A stretch of DNA of 64,000 nucleotides, taken from positions 62,001-126,000 of the forward strand of contig NZ_FOLQ01000014.1 of assembly GCF_900112365.1 (NCBI RefSeq), given 5' to 3'. The notes under the pieces are model-generated. The model saw only the letters and a program-made list of their open reading frames with translations. It was not told the origin of the DNA and ran no database searches. The position numbers and the translations under genes were made by a program. Shown piece after piece: positions 8,078 to 16,929 of the stretch. Every line of letters begins with the position of its first letter. The first letter of the stretch is position 1. The stretch is from Spirosoma endophyticum (lineage in GTDB: Bacteria > Bacteroidota > Bacteroidia > Cytophagales > Spirosomataceae).

Positions 8078-9577
8078 ATGATTCCAGCAACGAACCAGCG
8101 ACCACCCGCGACTATAGTATTTATATTTGGAGGCAGCGGAGATCTCAATCTTCGTAAACTTACACCAGCCCTCTATAACCTGTTCATTGACAAGTACCTG
8201 CCCGAACGCTTCGCCGTTGTTGGGTTAGGTCGTAGTCCGTACACCGACGAATCATTTCGGGAGCGTCTGCTGGAAGGCGTTCAGTCGTTCTCCCGCCGTA
8301 AAAATGGACCGGAAGATGCCTGGAAGTCATTTTCACCTTCCGTATCGTACCTGCAAATGGATGCCGGTGATGCCGCAGCCTATACAACGCTGTCTGATTT
8401 TGTTGGCACTAAAAAAAGCGAATGGGGCGAGGAGATTAACGTAGTGTTTTACCTGGCAGTAGCGCCACAACTCGTGCCCGGCATTGCGACAAACCTCGGC
8501 AAGCTAGAGCTTTGCGACGATACGTCGCATGTCAGGATTGTGGTTGAAAAACCCTTCGGCCATGATCTGAAAACAGCGCGTGAACTCAATGCACTGCTGG
8601 GCGGACTTTTTGCCGAAGAGCAGATTTACCGGATTGATCACTATTTGGGAAAGGAAACGGTACAGAATATTCTGGCGCTCCGGTTTGCCAACTCCCTGTT
8701 TGAGCCAATCTGGAATCGGCGATACGTTGAATATGTGCAGATTACGGCCTCTGAAACGGTAGGGCTCGAAGGACGTGGAGGCTACTATGAAGGCTCCGGT
8801 GCGTTGCGCGACATGATCCAGAATCACCTGCTTCAGGTGCTATGTATGGTGGCTACGGAAGCACCTATCTCGTTCGAAGCGAATGAAATACGGAACAAGA
8901 AAGTAGACGTACTGAACGCCATTCGCCGGATAAAACCGGAGCAGGTGAAAGACATCGCTGTTCGGGGACAGTATGGTCCGGGCGAAAAAGATGGAAAGAC
9001 AATTCCAGGCTATCGGGAAGAAGAAGGGGTCAAGCCCGATTCGAAAACCGAAACGTTTGCGGCTGTAAAATTATTCGTCGATAACTGGCGCTGGGAAGAC
9101 GTACCTTTCTATCTACGTACGGGTAAGGGACTTCCCGAAAAGGCAACGATCATTACCATCCAGTTTAAACCCGCGCCCTTTTACGCGTTTCCTGAAGAAG
9201 CGACAAACGGTTGGGATGCCAACCGGCTCACCATTGGCATTCAGCCGGCGATGGACATCCGGTTACGATTCCAGGCCAAACGGCCTGGGCAAACCCTGGC
9301 TATTGATCCGGTCGATATGGTTTTCAGTTACAAAGATGCCTATGAAGGGCAGGAGCCAGAAGCTTACGAAACGTTGTTGCTGGATGTAATGACGGGCGAT
9401 GCTACGTTGTTTATGCGGGCCGATCAGGTCGAAGCCGCCTGGAAAGTAGTAACGCCAATCCTGGACGCGTGGGAAAGTGAAACGCCCGATTTTCCGAACT
9501 ATCCACTTGGTTCATGGGGACCCGAGGCCGCCATGCAATTGGTTGAAAAAGACGGATTCCAGTGGATGACGAAATAA
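8078..9577 (+). CDS. zwf: Glucose-6-phosphate 1-dehydrogenase
   Basis: A 499-residue protein from the ATG at 8078; the longer frame from 8024 would overlap the likely promoter. It oxidises glucose 6-phosphate to 6-phosphogluconolactone with NADP+, the first step of the oxidative pentose phosphate pathway. The dinucleotide-binding motif GGSGDL is at about residues 18-23, VEKPFGHD in the middle, and the active-site block RIDHYLGKE at about 185-193. It leads a plus-strand cluster with a cupin protein and pgl, the next enzyme in the pathway. An inverted repeat separates it from the cupin gene and could reduce read-through. Confidence 0.96.
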   Translation: MIPATNQRPPATIVFIFGGSGDLNLRKLTPALYNLFIDKYLPERFAVVGLGRSPYTDESFRERLLEGVQSFSRRKNGPEDAWKSFSPSVSYLQMDAGDAAAYTTLSDFVGTKKSEWGEEINVVFYLAVAPQLVPGIATNLGKLELCDDTSHVRIVVEKPFGHDLKTARELNALLGGLFAEEQIYRIDHYLGKETVQNILALRFANSLFEPIWNRRYVEYVQITASETVGLEGRGGYYEGSGALRDMIQNHLLQVLCMVATEAPISFEANEIRNKKVDVLNAIRRIKPEQVKDIAVRGQYGPGEKDGKTIPGYREEEGVKPDSKTETFAAVKLFVDNWRWEDVPFYLRTGKGLPEKATIITIQFKPAPFYAFPEEATNGWDANRLTIGIQPAMDIRLRFQAKRPGQTLAIDPVDMVFSYKDAYEGQEPEAYETLLLDVMTGDATLFMRADQVEAAWKVVTPILDAWESETPDFPNYPLGSWGPEAAMQLVEKDGFQWMTK

Positions 9578-9591
9578 AATTAATGTAGTCG

Positions 9592-9680
9592 ATAGTCGTC
9601 AGTCGCTGGTCAAAAGTGACTGACGACTATTCATAGATTTTGCGTCAGCCACTATTGACCAACGACTAGAGACTTTTGAC
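9592..9680. repeat. Nested inverted repeats after zwf, built from a GTCGTCAGTC-type word
   Basis: Bases 9592-9604 and 9618-9630 form a perfect 13-bp stem. A second pairing is possible between gtcaaaagt (9609-9617) and acttttgac (9672-9680). The stretch is made of variants of one word (agtcgt, agtcgc, gactgacga). A nearly identical 18-base piece recurs at about 19032-19049. Confidence 0.7.
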
Positions 9681-9692
9681 TTACTACACCCT

Positions 9693-10034
9693 ATGCCAAC
9701 CCAACTTGCTGCTCTTTTCGTGGATGACCAGAACCTGCCGTGGGAATCGGTGGGGGAGGGTGTGAAGCGTAAAATCATGTCCTACGACGCCAACGTAATG
9801 ATGGTGAAGGTCGCCTTTGAAACGGGTGGTGTTGGTGCGCCCCACAGCCACATGCATACGCAGATGAGCTACGTGGCCAGTGGGGTGTTTTCCATTATGA
9901 TTGGTGACGAAACCCAAACTATAAGAAAGGGCGATGCTTTCTATATTCCACCGAATGTGTGGCATGGGGCGGTTTGCCTCGAAGCTGGCGAACTGGTAGA
10001 TGTGTTCACGCCCATGCGTGAGGATTTTGTATGA
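9693..10034 (+). CDS. Small cupin-domain protein
   Basis: A 113-residue single-domain cupin. The first motif is visible as PHSHMHTQMSYVASG, with three possible metal-binding histidines, and the second as PPNVWHGAVC, with one more. Such proteins bind a metal and either act as small isomerases or dioxygenases, or sense a ligand. The sequence does not settle which. It sits between zwf and pgl, 36 bases before pgl, so a role in sugar metabolism is possible; that is inference from position only. Confidence 0.85.
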   Translation: MPTQLAALFVDDQNLPWESVGEGVKRKIMSYDANVMMVKVAFETGGVGAPHSHMHTQMSYVASGVFSIMIGDETQTIRKGDAFYIPPNVWHGAVCLEAGELVDVFTPMREDFV

Positions 10035-10070
10035 TTTCTTTTCGGGCTGGCGTTCCAGCACAACAAACAT

Positions 10071-10796
10071 ATGCAGCTCATCATTACAAAGAACCCGGCT
10101 GAATTGGCTAAGGCTGCGGCTGATTTCATTGCCAAACGCATTAAGGACGTACTGAAAAAACAAGATCGGTTCACGATTGCGCTGTCGGGTGGCAGCACAC
10201 CCAAAGCCCTGCACGAACTACTGGCCAAGTCGCCCTATGTCGATCAGATTCCGTGGCTTCAACTGCATGTGTTCTGGGGTGATGAACGCTACGTCCCTAT
10301 TGACGATGAGCAGAGCAATGCGGGCATGGCTTACGATACGTTACTTGGGCATGTTTACACACCCGAAGACCAGATTCACGTCTGGCGTACCGATCTTGAA
10401 CCCGAAGCCGCGGCTGCCGATTACGACCGGATTCTGCACGCGTATTTTGGCGAGTCCGGCCCAACCTTCGACCTGGTGTTGCTTGGCATGGGCGACGATG
10501 GCCATACGCTCTCGCTTTTTCCGGGTACTGAGGTTGTTCATGAACAAACTGCCTGGACAAAGGCGTATTTTCTGACGCAGCAAAATATGTATCGCCTGAC
10601 GCTGACGGCCCCCATAGCGAATCGGGCATCCTGCGTGCTGTTTTTGGTTGCTGGACCGAAGAAAGCCCAACCGCTGAAAGAAGTGCTGGAAGGTGAATAC
10701 AATCCCGACAAATATCCTTCCCAGGAGATCAAACCCATAGACGGAGAATTGGTATGGCTCGTCGATGAAAAAGCGGCTGCTGACTTAAAGAAATAG
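10071..10796 (+). CDS. pgl: 6-phosphogluconolactonase
   Basis: A 241-residue protein of the DevB/SugarP_isomerase family. It hydrolyses 6-phosphogluconolactone to 6-phosphogluconate. Visible motifs are ALSGGSTPKALHELL for phosphate binding, FWGDERYVP, and GMGDDGHTLSLFPG with the catalytic-type histidine. The length is normal. Its place behind zwf fits consecutive steps of one pathway. No gnd (6-phosphogluconate dehydrogenase) gene is in the window. Confidence 0.95.
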   Translation: MQLIITKNPAELAKAAADFIAKRIKDVLKKQDRFTIALSGGSTPKALHELLAKSPYVDQIPWLQLHVFWGDERYVPIDDEQSNAGMAYDTLLGHVYTPEDQIHVWRTDLEPEAAAADYDRILHAYFGESGPTFDLVLLGMGDDGHTLSLFPGTEVVHEQTAWTKAYFLTQQNMYRLTLTAPIANRASCVLFLVAGPKKAQPLKEVLEGEYNPDKYPSQEIKPIDGELVWLVDEKAAADLKK

Positions 10797-10902
10797 CCTG
10801 CATCAGTTTCTAGCATGTTATCAGTGAACTGCTACGTATTGATGCGGCCGGGTAGCTCGTCCGAAAAATAAGATCTCTCACGGTTTTATCCGCAAATAGC
10901 CC

Positions 10903-10910
10903 TATTTTTG
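10903..10910 (+). promoter_or_regulatory. Candidate -7 box before the polysaccharide locus
   Basis: TATTTTTG matches TAnnTTTG exactly. No good TTTG lies 19-21 bases upstream, so only half of the promoter is supported. If used, it gives a leader of about 165 bases before the first glycosyltransferase. Confidence 0.35.
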
Positions 10911-10921
10911 CCGGTAGGTTT

Positions 10922-10964
10922 TCTCAGAAAAATACAACTACAAGGGTTGTATACCTTTCTGAGA
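10922..10964 (+). promoter_or_regulatory. Long hairpin in the leader of the polysaccharide locus
   Basis: Two stacked stems: 10922-10930 pairs with 10956-10964 (tctcagaaa with tttctgaga) and 10932-10938 pairs with 10946-10952 (atacaac with gttgtat), closing a 7-base loop. No T run follows, so it looks more like a structured leader than a simple terminator. It lies between pgl and the first glycosyltransferase of the locus. Confidence 0.55.
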
Positions 10965-11080
10965 GAACATGCTTGTCTATGATCTGTGCTAAAAAAGCTT
11001 ATTGCAACGTCATTATGTTTGATGCAGGTAGACAAATACTGGACAGTTATTAATTGCTGAATAACCACAGCAAAAATTTT

Positions 11081-11965
11081 ATGCGTGAATCGCTTCACTC
11101 ATTCGTATCGAAACACTATGTTCCTAAAGTAGTCGATGGTGCAAATGAGAAAATCTATCCGAAACTGACCATTGTAACGCCTTCTTATAATCAGGTTCAG
11201 TATTTAGAACGCACGATTTTGAGCGTGCTAAACCAGAATTACCCAAACCTGGAATATTTCATCATGGATGGAGGATCTACGGATGGTAGCGTTGAACTGA
11301 TAAAAAAATATGAGCCGTATCTGGCCGGATGGGTGAGCGAAAAAGACCGTGGACAGACCGACGCAATCAACAAGGGGTTTCGTCGGGCAACGGGTGACTA
11401 CGTAGCATTTCAGAATTCCGACGATGTATTTGCGCCTGACGCCTTTGCCAAGGTGGCCGATGCCTGGCGAAAGGCACCCGATACCGACGTTTTCTTCGGA
11501 GATATGTATATAACCGACGAGGCCGACGTTATTCTGGAAGAAATGCGGGCACCAGATTTCTGTGTTGAGTGCCAGATTTATGAAGGAATGCAGGTTTTTA
11601 ACCAGTCATTGTTTATCCGCCGTGAACGGCTGGAGCAGATTGGCTTACTTGACGAAAGCTTACAGTTTGTTATTGACTATGAAATTGTTGCGCGTCTGGG
11701 GGTTCAACCCGGTATTAAATTTCAACACGTTTCGGGTTTTTGGGGCGGATTTCGGGTACAGCCCAACGCAAAATCGTCTACCATAACGTCGGTAGGTTTG
11801 TCTGAACATCAGCTGACTAAAGAAAAGTACCGCCCGATGCTGGTATCATCCTTTGGGCCATCCTTCTGGCAACGATACTGTCGGGTACGTAAATTGCTGG
11901 CATTCGTACTTAAAGGAGAGTTTGGGTACATCCTTCATCGGTTTCAACTGAATCGGTCCAGATAA
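11081..11965 (+). CDS. Glycosyltransferase family 2
   Basis: A 294-residue GT-A fold glycosyltransferase from the ATG at 11081; a TTG nine codons upstream is possible but less likely. Visible GT2 signatures: TIVTPSYNQVQYLERTI at the start, DGGSTDGS for nucleotide binding, EKDRGQTDAINKG, and the DxD-like NSDD. No membrane segments. It should transfer a sugar from a nucleotide donor to a lipid-linked intermediate on the cytoplasmic face. First gene of the plus-strand part of the polysaccharide locus; the O-antigen polymerase-like gene follows after 30 bases. Confidence 0.9.
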   Translation: MRESLHSFVSKHYVPKVVDGANEKIYPKLTIVTPSYNQVQYLERTILSVLNQNYPNLEYFIMDGGSTDGSVELIKKYEPYLAGWVSEKDRGQTDAINKGFRRATGDYVAFQNSDDVFAPDAFAKVADAWRKAPDTDVFFGDMYITDEADVILEEMRAPDFCVECQIYEGMQVFNQSLFIRRERLEQIGLLDESLQFVIDYEIVARLGVQPGIKFQHVSGFWGGFRVQPNAKSSTITSVGLSEHQLTKEKYRPMLVSSFGPSFWQRYCRVRKLLAFVLKGEFGYILHRFQLNRSR

Positions 11966-11995
11966 TGAGCCGCAAACAGTAATTATACATCGCTT

Positions 11996-13375
11996 ATGGC
12001 AAAGTTCCTTCGTTTACTACAGACACTCGACTACATGCGCATGGTAGTCGGCATCTGTATTCTTGTTGATGGGTATCCGCTTATCTTCTTTTTTAGGGAT
12101 ACGCTGAAACTGGCGCCTGGAAGTTCGGCATTCACGGCGGCCGGTTTTGCCGGGGGGCTCATTCTGATGGTCCCGTTTACCGTGCTACGTCGGTTGTATC
12201 GGCCCAATATCACCATGTTCTGGATTGGGATGGCGTTTATCCTGACCAGTATTTTATACATGTACGTTTATCCGTCTCCTGAGCCTTTAGACTACACCAG
12301 GGAGATGATTTACTATGCTTACATCCTGATTTTTCTGTTTCTGCTCATTAACATACCCAATGATATTATTCCAGTTGTCGTTCCGATAGTTGTCCTGTTT
12401 ACGCTGGTTTCTAATCTGGGACTTATTTATTCATTAATAACGAATCCAACCTGGGCAATTGGTCAGCGGGCAACCATAGTATTGAATAATAGCGACGACG
12501 GATCGGGTAATCCGCACGTTTTTGCCCGTAATGCCTTCATGGGGATCATTGCCTGTGTCATGTGGCTGGTACGTCCGCAGACGAACGTCCTGTTTCGTTT
12601 GCTGGCTTTTTTTTCTGGGGTTGTCAGTGTTGTTATTCTATTGCTGACCCAAACCCGTTCGTCGATTCTCGCCTTAATTCTTGTTGTTGCGTTGTTTTTC
12701 TATTTCAATGTTCGGCCAGCTCAAATTCGCGCAACGGTTCGTAGCCTGTTTACGCCTGTCCCCATTATTGTTGCCGTTCTTGGTATAGTTGGGGTCATCG
12801 TTTTTTTTCAACGCTATGGCGACATCTATGCCGTTCTATATGGGTATGCAATGGGCTTTATGGAGCGAAATCTGGACAATATTTACGCTTTTCTGGGCCT
12901 ACAATCGCAGGGAGTCGACTACAAAGCTACGCTCGATGATTCGGTGGCTAACCGGGCCGTTAATTTCGGTTTTTTAACTAAAGTCCTTGTTAGTCAGGCC
13001 TATATGCTCATTCCTGGGTACGGCTATAAATTTTCCTATTTAGACGTTCCGATGCTTGAAGCCCTCACCAGTCAGGGAGTTTTGGGACTAGCGCTATTTG
13101 GTACTATCAATGCCATGTCTTTGCGCCATTCGTTACGTACGATGCGCGAAAACTCAAACCCGATGAACATATTCCTGGCTTATTTTTACATGCTTGTATT
13201 TGTTCAGATCTTCTCTGGAGGCCGTCCCTATGAAATTACGTTCTGGTTTCCATTGGCACTCATGATTCGCTTCATGGGAGTTGAACACCTATTTCCGGCT
13301 TATCTGATGGATCACTCGGTGGCAAAAAATGATAAGTCTTCTACTTACGTAGTGGTCCAGAATGGGACTGTTTAA
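11996..13375 (+). CDS. O-antigen polymerase / ligase-like membrane protein (Wzy or WaaL type)
   Basis: A 459-residue, very hydrophobic protein with about ten to twelve predicted membrane segments and one longer loop around residues 285-325. TQTRSSILALIL matches the conserved block of the O-antigen ligase/polymerase family (Wzy_C). It probably joins repeat units on the periplasmic side. Wzy and WaaL cannot be separated by sequence alone; the surrounding glycosyltransferases favour a polymerase. No flippase (Wzx) gene is seen in the window, so the export partner must lie elsewhere. Confidence 0.75.
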   Translation: MAKFLRLLQTLDYMRMVVGICILVDGYPLIFFFRDTLKLAPGSSAFTAAGFAGGLILMVPFTVLRRLYRPNITMFWIGMAFILTSILYMYVYPSPEPLDYTREMIYYAYILIFLFLLINIPNDIIPVVVPIVVLFTLVSNLGLIYSLITNPTWAIGQRATIVLNNSDDGSGNPHVFARNAFMGIIACVMWLVRPQTNVLFRLLAFFSGVVSVVILLLTQTRSSILALILVVALFFYFNVRPAQIRATVRSLFTPVPIIVAVLGIVGVIVFFQRYGDIYAVLYGYAMGFMERNLDNIYAFLGLQSQGVDYKATLDDSVANRAVNFGFLTKVLVSQAYMLIPGYGYKFSYLDVPMLEALTSQGVLGLALFGTINAMSLRHSLRTMRENSNPMNIFLAYFYMLVFVQIFSGGRPYEITFWFPLALMIRFMGVEHLFPAYLMDHSVAKNDKSSTYVVVQNGTV

Positions 13376-13473
13376 GTGGAGTACTTAGACAAACGTAGTC
13401 TCTACAGATTTTATAGAGATTTGTATTCACTTTTTGAGCCTAGCAGCAGGCTTCTACTCTACTCGATCTGATT

Positions 13474-14565
13474 ATGTTGACTTCGTCTTCTTCTTCACCA
13501 GGATTGGTATTCAACACGATTCAAATTCTAAGGGGGCTAGCCGCTATACTTGTCGTAGTTTATCACTTATCACTTGGCTATGAAAAGCGTGGACAGGAGT
13601 TGATTATGGGCGGTCTTTTTCAACACGGATTTGCGGGCGTAGACCTGTTTTTTGTTATCAGTGGATTCGTGATCATGCATACGTCACACCGATATTTCAG
13701 CAAACCAACGTATTTCGGCACCTTCTTACGCAAACGGGCCATCCGTATATACCCAATCTATTGGGTTACACTCGCGTTTATTATGGGGGGTATACTCTTG
13801 CTTGAGTTTATTACAAAAACCCCAATTGCGTATCTTCCAACGTCCTGGTCGTTGATTCTGAGTTCATTATTACTGCTTCCTTATCACCCCAATATCAATG
13901 GCGTTACCTGGAGCCTAAGCTTCGAATTATACTATTATTTGGTGTTTGGCTTATTGATAGTGTCCCGAAAGCTTTGGCCAGTTGTGGCTATTGTACTGAC
14001 ACTGTCGGGATTGGTTATTATCAGTCCAACCTTGTTTGCTGGCAGTCACCGCCTGTTCTTCTTTTTTTTTAGTCCTTATAATCTTGAATTTGCCGCCGGT
14101 GTACTCGCCTGGTGGCTAATTCAACGGTACAAAGTCGCATCGTCCCGTTGTTTTTTGCTGTTAGGTACTGCCTTAGTTTGGCTACTGGTTAATGATGGTC
14201 CTTTAGTTAGCGATGCCGGCAAGCGAACGGTTCTTTATGGAGTTAGCTCTTTTCTGATACTAGTATCATTTACTGGATTGGAACTCGATGGCTGGTTCAA
14301 ACCTTCGTTGATAACCCGCCAATTGATGAAAGTAGGGGATGCTTCCTTTTTAATTTACATGCTTCATTTTTCATTTATGCCTTTTTATGGGAAGTTAGTA
14401 ACTCCATTTGAGCATAATATGATCGTTCAGAATATAGCGGCTCTTTTGTTTACTACGGTCATAACCGTTGTTTGCATTTACCTGCATACCCGTTTTGAAG
14501 CTCCTCTGGTGAAAAAATTAAATCTTATTTCTAAGTCAATTAGCCTGAAACTAACGAATGGCTAA
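13474..14565 (+). CDS. Acyltransferase family 3 (OafA/YrhL-type)
   Basis: A 363-residue membrane protein of the acyltransferase-3 family. The N-terminal block is typical: IQILRGLAAILVVVYHLS carries the conserved R and the H of the active site, then GVDLFFVISGFVIMH. About ten membrane segments follow. Such enzymes move acetyl or other acyl groups across the membrane onto sugars. It stands 20 bases before a GT4 gene, so it probably decorates the polymer made by this locus. A small hairpin lies in the 98-base gap before it. Confidence 0.92.
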   Translation: MLTSSSSSPGLVFNTIQILRGLAAILVVVYHLSLGYEKRGQELIMGGLFQHGFAGVDLFFVISGFVIMHTSHRYFSKPTYFGTFLRKRAIRIYPIYWVTLAFIMGGILLLEFITKTPIAYLPTSWSLILSSLLLLPYHPNINGVTWSLSFELYYYLVFGLLIVSRKLWPVVAIVLTLSGLVIISPTLFAGSHRLFFFFFSPYNLEFAAGVLAWWLIQRYKVASSRCFLLLGTALVWLLVNDGPLVSDAGKRTVLYGVSSFLILVSFTGLELDGWFKPSLITRQLMKVGDASFLIYMLHFSFMPFYGKLVTPFEHNMIVQNIAALLFTTVITVVCIYLHTRFEAPLVKKLNLISKSISLKLTNG

Positions 14566-14584
14566 CCCAATTTTATTTTTATAG

Positions 14585-15754
14585 ATGCGCATTCTGATTG
14601 TTCATAATATACTCTGGGCGCATTATAAATCCAGTGTTTTTCAGGCCATTCAGCAACTGGCCGATCAGCAGCCGAACGTGATGGTAAACGTCCTGCAGAT
14701 TGCCCGAAACGAACGGTCGAGGGCTTCGTTAGAGACGATCAACGATCCTTCAGTTCCGACTTATTCATACAACTACGAATTACTTTTCGACCGTTTTCTG
14801 GAAGATGTCAGCTTGCGCGAACGTACTAATGCGTTGCTTCGGCGGGCGAGTGCCTTCAAGCCAGATGTGATTACACTGACTGGCTATTATGATCCTGCCC
14901 AGATTTTCCTGTTACTATGGGCTAGAACAAAAGGTATTCGGGTCATTCTTCAAAATGAAAGTACGGCAACCGATCACCAGCGTGGCGGTTGGAAAGAACG
15001 TATCAAGCAGTGGATTTTCAGCCAGTGCAGTGGGTTTTTCTGCTTCGGAAGCCAATCTGCAGATTATCTGATCCAATTAGGGGTTCAACCTGACAAGATT
15101 TTGCTTCGCAAAAGTGCGGTAGATAACAACGCACTCCGGGTTGCCTATGAACGGGCGTTATCTAGCAGGATAAAGGAGCAACAGGTACTGGCACTACGTC
15201 CCAATAACTTCGTTTTTGTTGGCCGATTAATTGGCTATAAAAACTTACCTCTCCTGCTGTCGGCCTTTGCTGAGGCCCAAAAGCAATCGCCCCTGGCAGA
15301 TGAGTGGGGCATCATTCTATTAGGCGACGGGGTTGAGAAGAACTCACTCATCGAACAGATTAATACGCTGGCGCTAACGGATTCGGTGCATATTCTGCCA
15401 GGAAGGCCGTGGTTTGAGGTGCCCGATGTGCTGGCTATGAGCAACGTATTGGTTTTGCCAAGCAGCTCGGAACCCTGGGGCTTAGTCGTTAATGAAGCTA
15501 TGGCCTGCGGGTTACCCGTCATCGTATCCGACCGTTGTGGATGCGCGCCCGACCTGGTACACGAGGGTAAAAATGGGTTTGTTTTTACTTACGATCAGCC
15601 AGATCAGCTTACTCAACTCATGCTACGATTTATTGATGGCGACGTCGACGTAGCCGAAATGAGCTTCTGGGCGCAAAAACTTATTGCACCTTATGCGCCT
15701 GATGTCGTTGCGCAGGAAATGCTGAATGGCTATAAATACATTCTCACAAAATGA
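14585..15754 (+). CDS. Glycosyltransferase family 4
   Basis: A 389-residue GT-B fold protein starting MRILIVHNILWAHYKSS. The C-terminal donor-binding half has the family's FVGRLIGYKNLPLLL stretch and the E-x7-E motif in SEPWGLVVNEAMACGLPV. No membrane segments. Likely a cytoplasmic sugar transferase of the polymer locus. Its stop overlaps the next gene by 4 bases, which suggests translational coupling. Confidence 0.92.
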   Translation: MRILIVHNILWAHYKSSVFQAIQQLADQQPNVMVNVLQIARNERSRASLETINDPSVPTYSYNYELLFDRFLEDVSLRERTNALLRRASAFKPDVITLTGYYDPAQIFLLLWARTKGIRVILQNESTATDHQRGGWKERIKQWIFSQCSGFFCFGSQSADYLIQLGVQPDKILLRKSAVDNNALRVAYERALSSRIKEQQVLALRPNNFVFVGRLIGYKNLPLLLSAFAEAQKQSPLADEWGIILLGDGVEKNSLIEQINTLALTDSVHILPGRPWFEVPDVLAMSNVLVLPSSSEPWGLVVNEAMACGLPVIVSDRCGCAPDLVHEGKNGFVFTYDQPDQLTQLMLRFIDGDVDVAEMSFWAQKLIAPYAPDVVAQEMLNGYKYILTK

Positions 15755-16908
15755 AGATTTTACATATTTGCGCTTACACCTGGGCCATCGGCGGACCCGC
15801 CAAAATGATTTTTGATCATACGCGCGTCCATGCCGCCGAAGGCCACCAGGTTACGATTCTTACGCCCGTTTCGGCAGATGATGTGATTTATGAGACAGCC
15901 CCTGGCGTGGTTGTGGTGCCCGTACCACGCCATTGGTTTAGTCGATTTTTTCCCGAATTCTCCATTGGTTTGTGGGATTACCTGCGAGAACATGGTAACG
16001 ATTTTGACCTGATCCACGTCCACGGATTATGGCATTTCGGAAGTGTTGCGCCCTACTTATTGAATTTGAAGCCGTCCAAATTATTAACGACTCACGGTTT
16101 GCTGGATCGCTGGACAATCCGGCACAGTTACTGGAAAAAGCAGCTCATATCGTGGGCGGGCCAACGAAAATGGACGGCCAATACGCCGGTTATTCACGTA
16201 AATAATCAGTCGGAAGTTGATGACGTTCGACGCTATTTAGGCCATCCGCATCCGCACGTAGCCATTATTCCAAATGGTCTTCGCCCTGCCGAATTTAGCC
16301 AGCTTCCTCCACGTGGACAGTTCCGGCAGGAGTTTGGCATTCGTCCGGATCAAAAAATTATCCTTTTCCTGAGTCGGTTGAATCTGAAAAAAGGACTTGA
16401 TGTACTGCTTCCCGCTTTCCGACGCATAAGTACTGAGCGACCTGACGTTCAACTTGTGTTAGCTGGCCCGGATGACGGCTACTTATCAACTATTCAGCAG
16501 TTTATCCGGCAACATCATCTGGAAGATCGGGTACTATTACCGGGTATGTTGATTAAGGAACAAAAACTGGCCGTTTTTGCTGATGCCGATATTTTCACCT
16601 TACCAACTTATTCGGAGAGCTTCGCCATTGCAGCTTTGGAAGCCCTGGCGACAGGAACTCCATCGTTGCTTACAGAGCACGTTGGTTTTGGGGATTACCT
16701 TCGTTCTTACCAGGCCGCTCATCTGTGTGAACCTACTGAGCAGTCGGTCTACGACGGCCTGAATTATTTACTCGATAATCCAGACAAAGCTGCCCAGTTG
16801 GCTCATAATGCGCAGCGAATGATTGCGAATGAATGCGATATTGACGTACTGGCCCGACGGCTTTTGATAGAGTATGAACGGGCAATTAGCCTAAAAAGCG
16901 CTGCATAA
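15751..16908 (+). CDS. Glycosyltransferase family 4
   Basis: A 385-residue GT-B protein. The N-terminus MKILHICAYTWAIGGPAKM holds the glycine-rich acceptor-side loop, VHGLWHF follows, and the donor half shows LFLSRLNLKKGLDVLLPAF and an E-x7-E motif in YSESFAIAALEALATG. It overlaps the previous GT4 by 4 bases (ATGA). The two GT4 enzymes are not close copies. The next gene is convergent 21 bases away, so this ends the first plus-strand run of the locus. Confidence 0.92.
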   Translation: MKILHICAYTWAIGGPAKMIFDHTRVHAAEGHQVTILTPVSADDVIYETAPGVVVVPVPRHWFSRFFPEFSIGLWDYLREHGNDFDLIHVHGLWHFGSVAPYLLNLKPSKLLTTHGLLDRWTIRHSYWKKQLISWAGQRKWTANTPVIHVNNQSEVDDVRRYLGHPHPHVAIIPNGLRPAEFSQLPPRGQFRQEFGIRPDQKIILFLSRLNLKKGLDVLLPAFRRISTERPDVQLVLAGPDDGYLSTIQQFIRQHHLEDRVLLPGMLIKEQKLAVFADADIFTLPTYSESFAIAALEALATGTPSLLTEHVGFGDYLRSYQAAHLCEPTEQSVYDGLNYLLDNPDKAAQLAHNAQRMIANECDIDVLARRLLIEYERAISLKSAA

Positions 16909-16929
16909 GCCGTACGAGAGCGACGTGAG

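Noticed and set aside
9684..10214. A 176-codon minus-strand frame across the cupin and pgl genes
   Set aside because: Both plus-strand genes have clear motifs; this is a shadow.
10969..10992. A seven-codon leader peptide in front of the polysaccharide locus
   Set aside because: No regulatory codon run and no adjoining terminator; too short to support.
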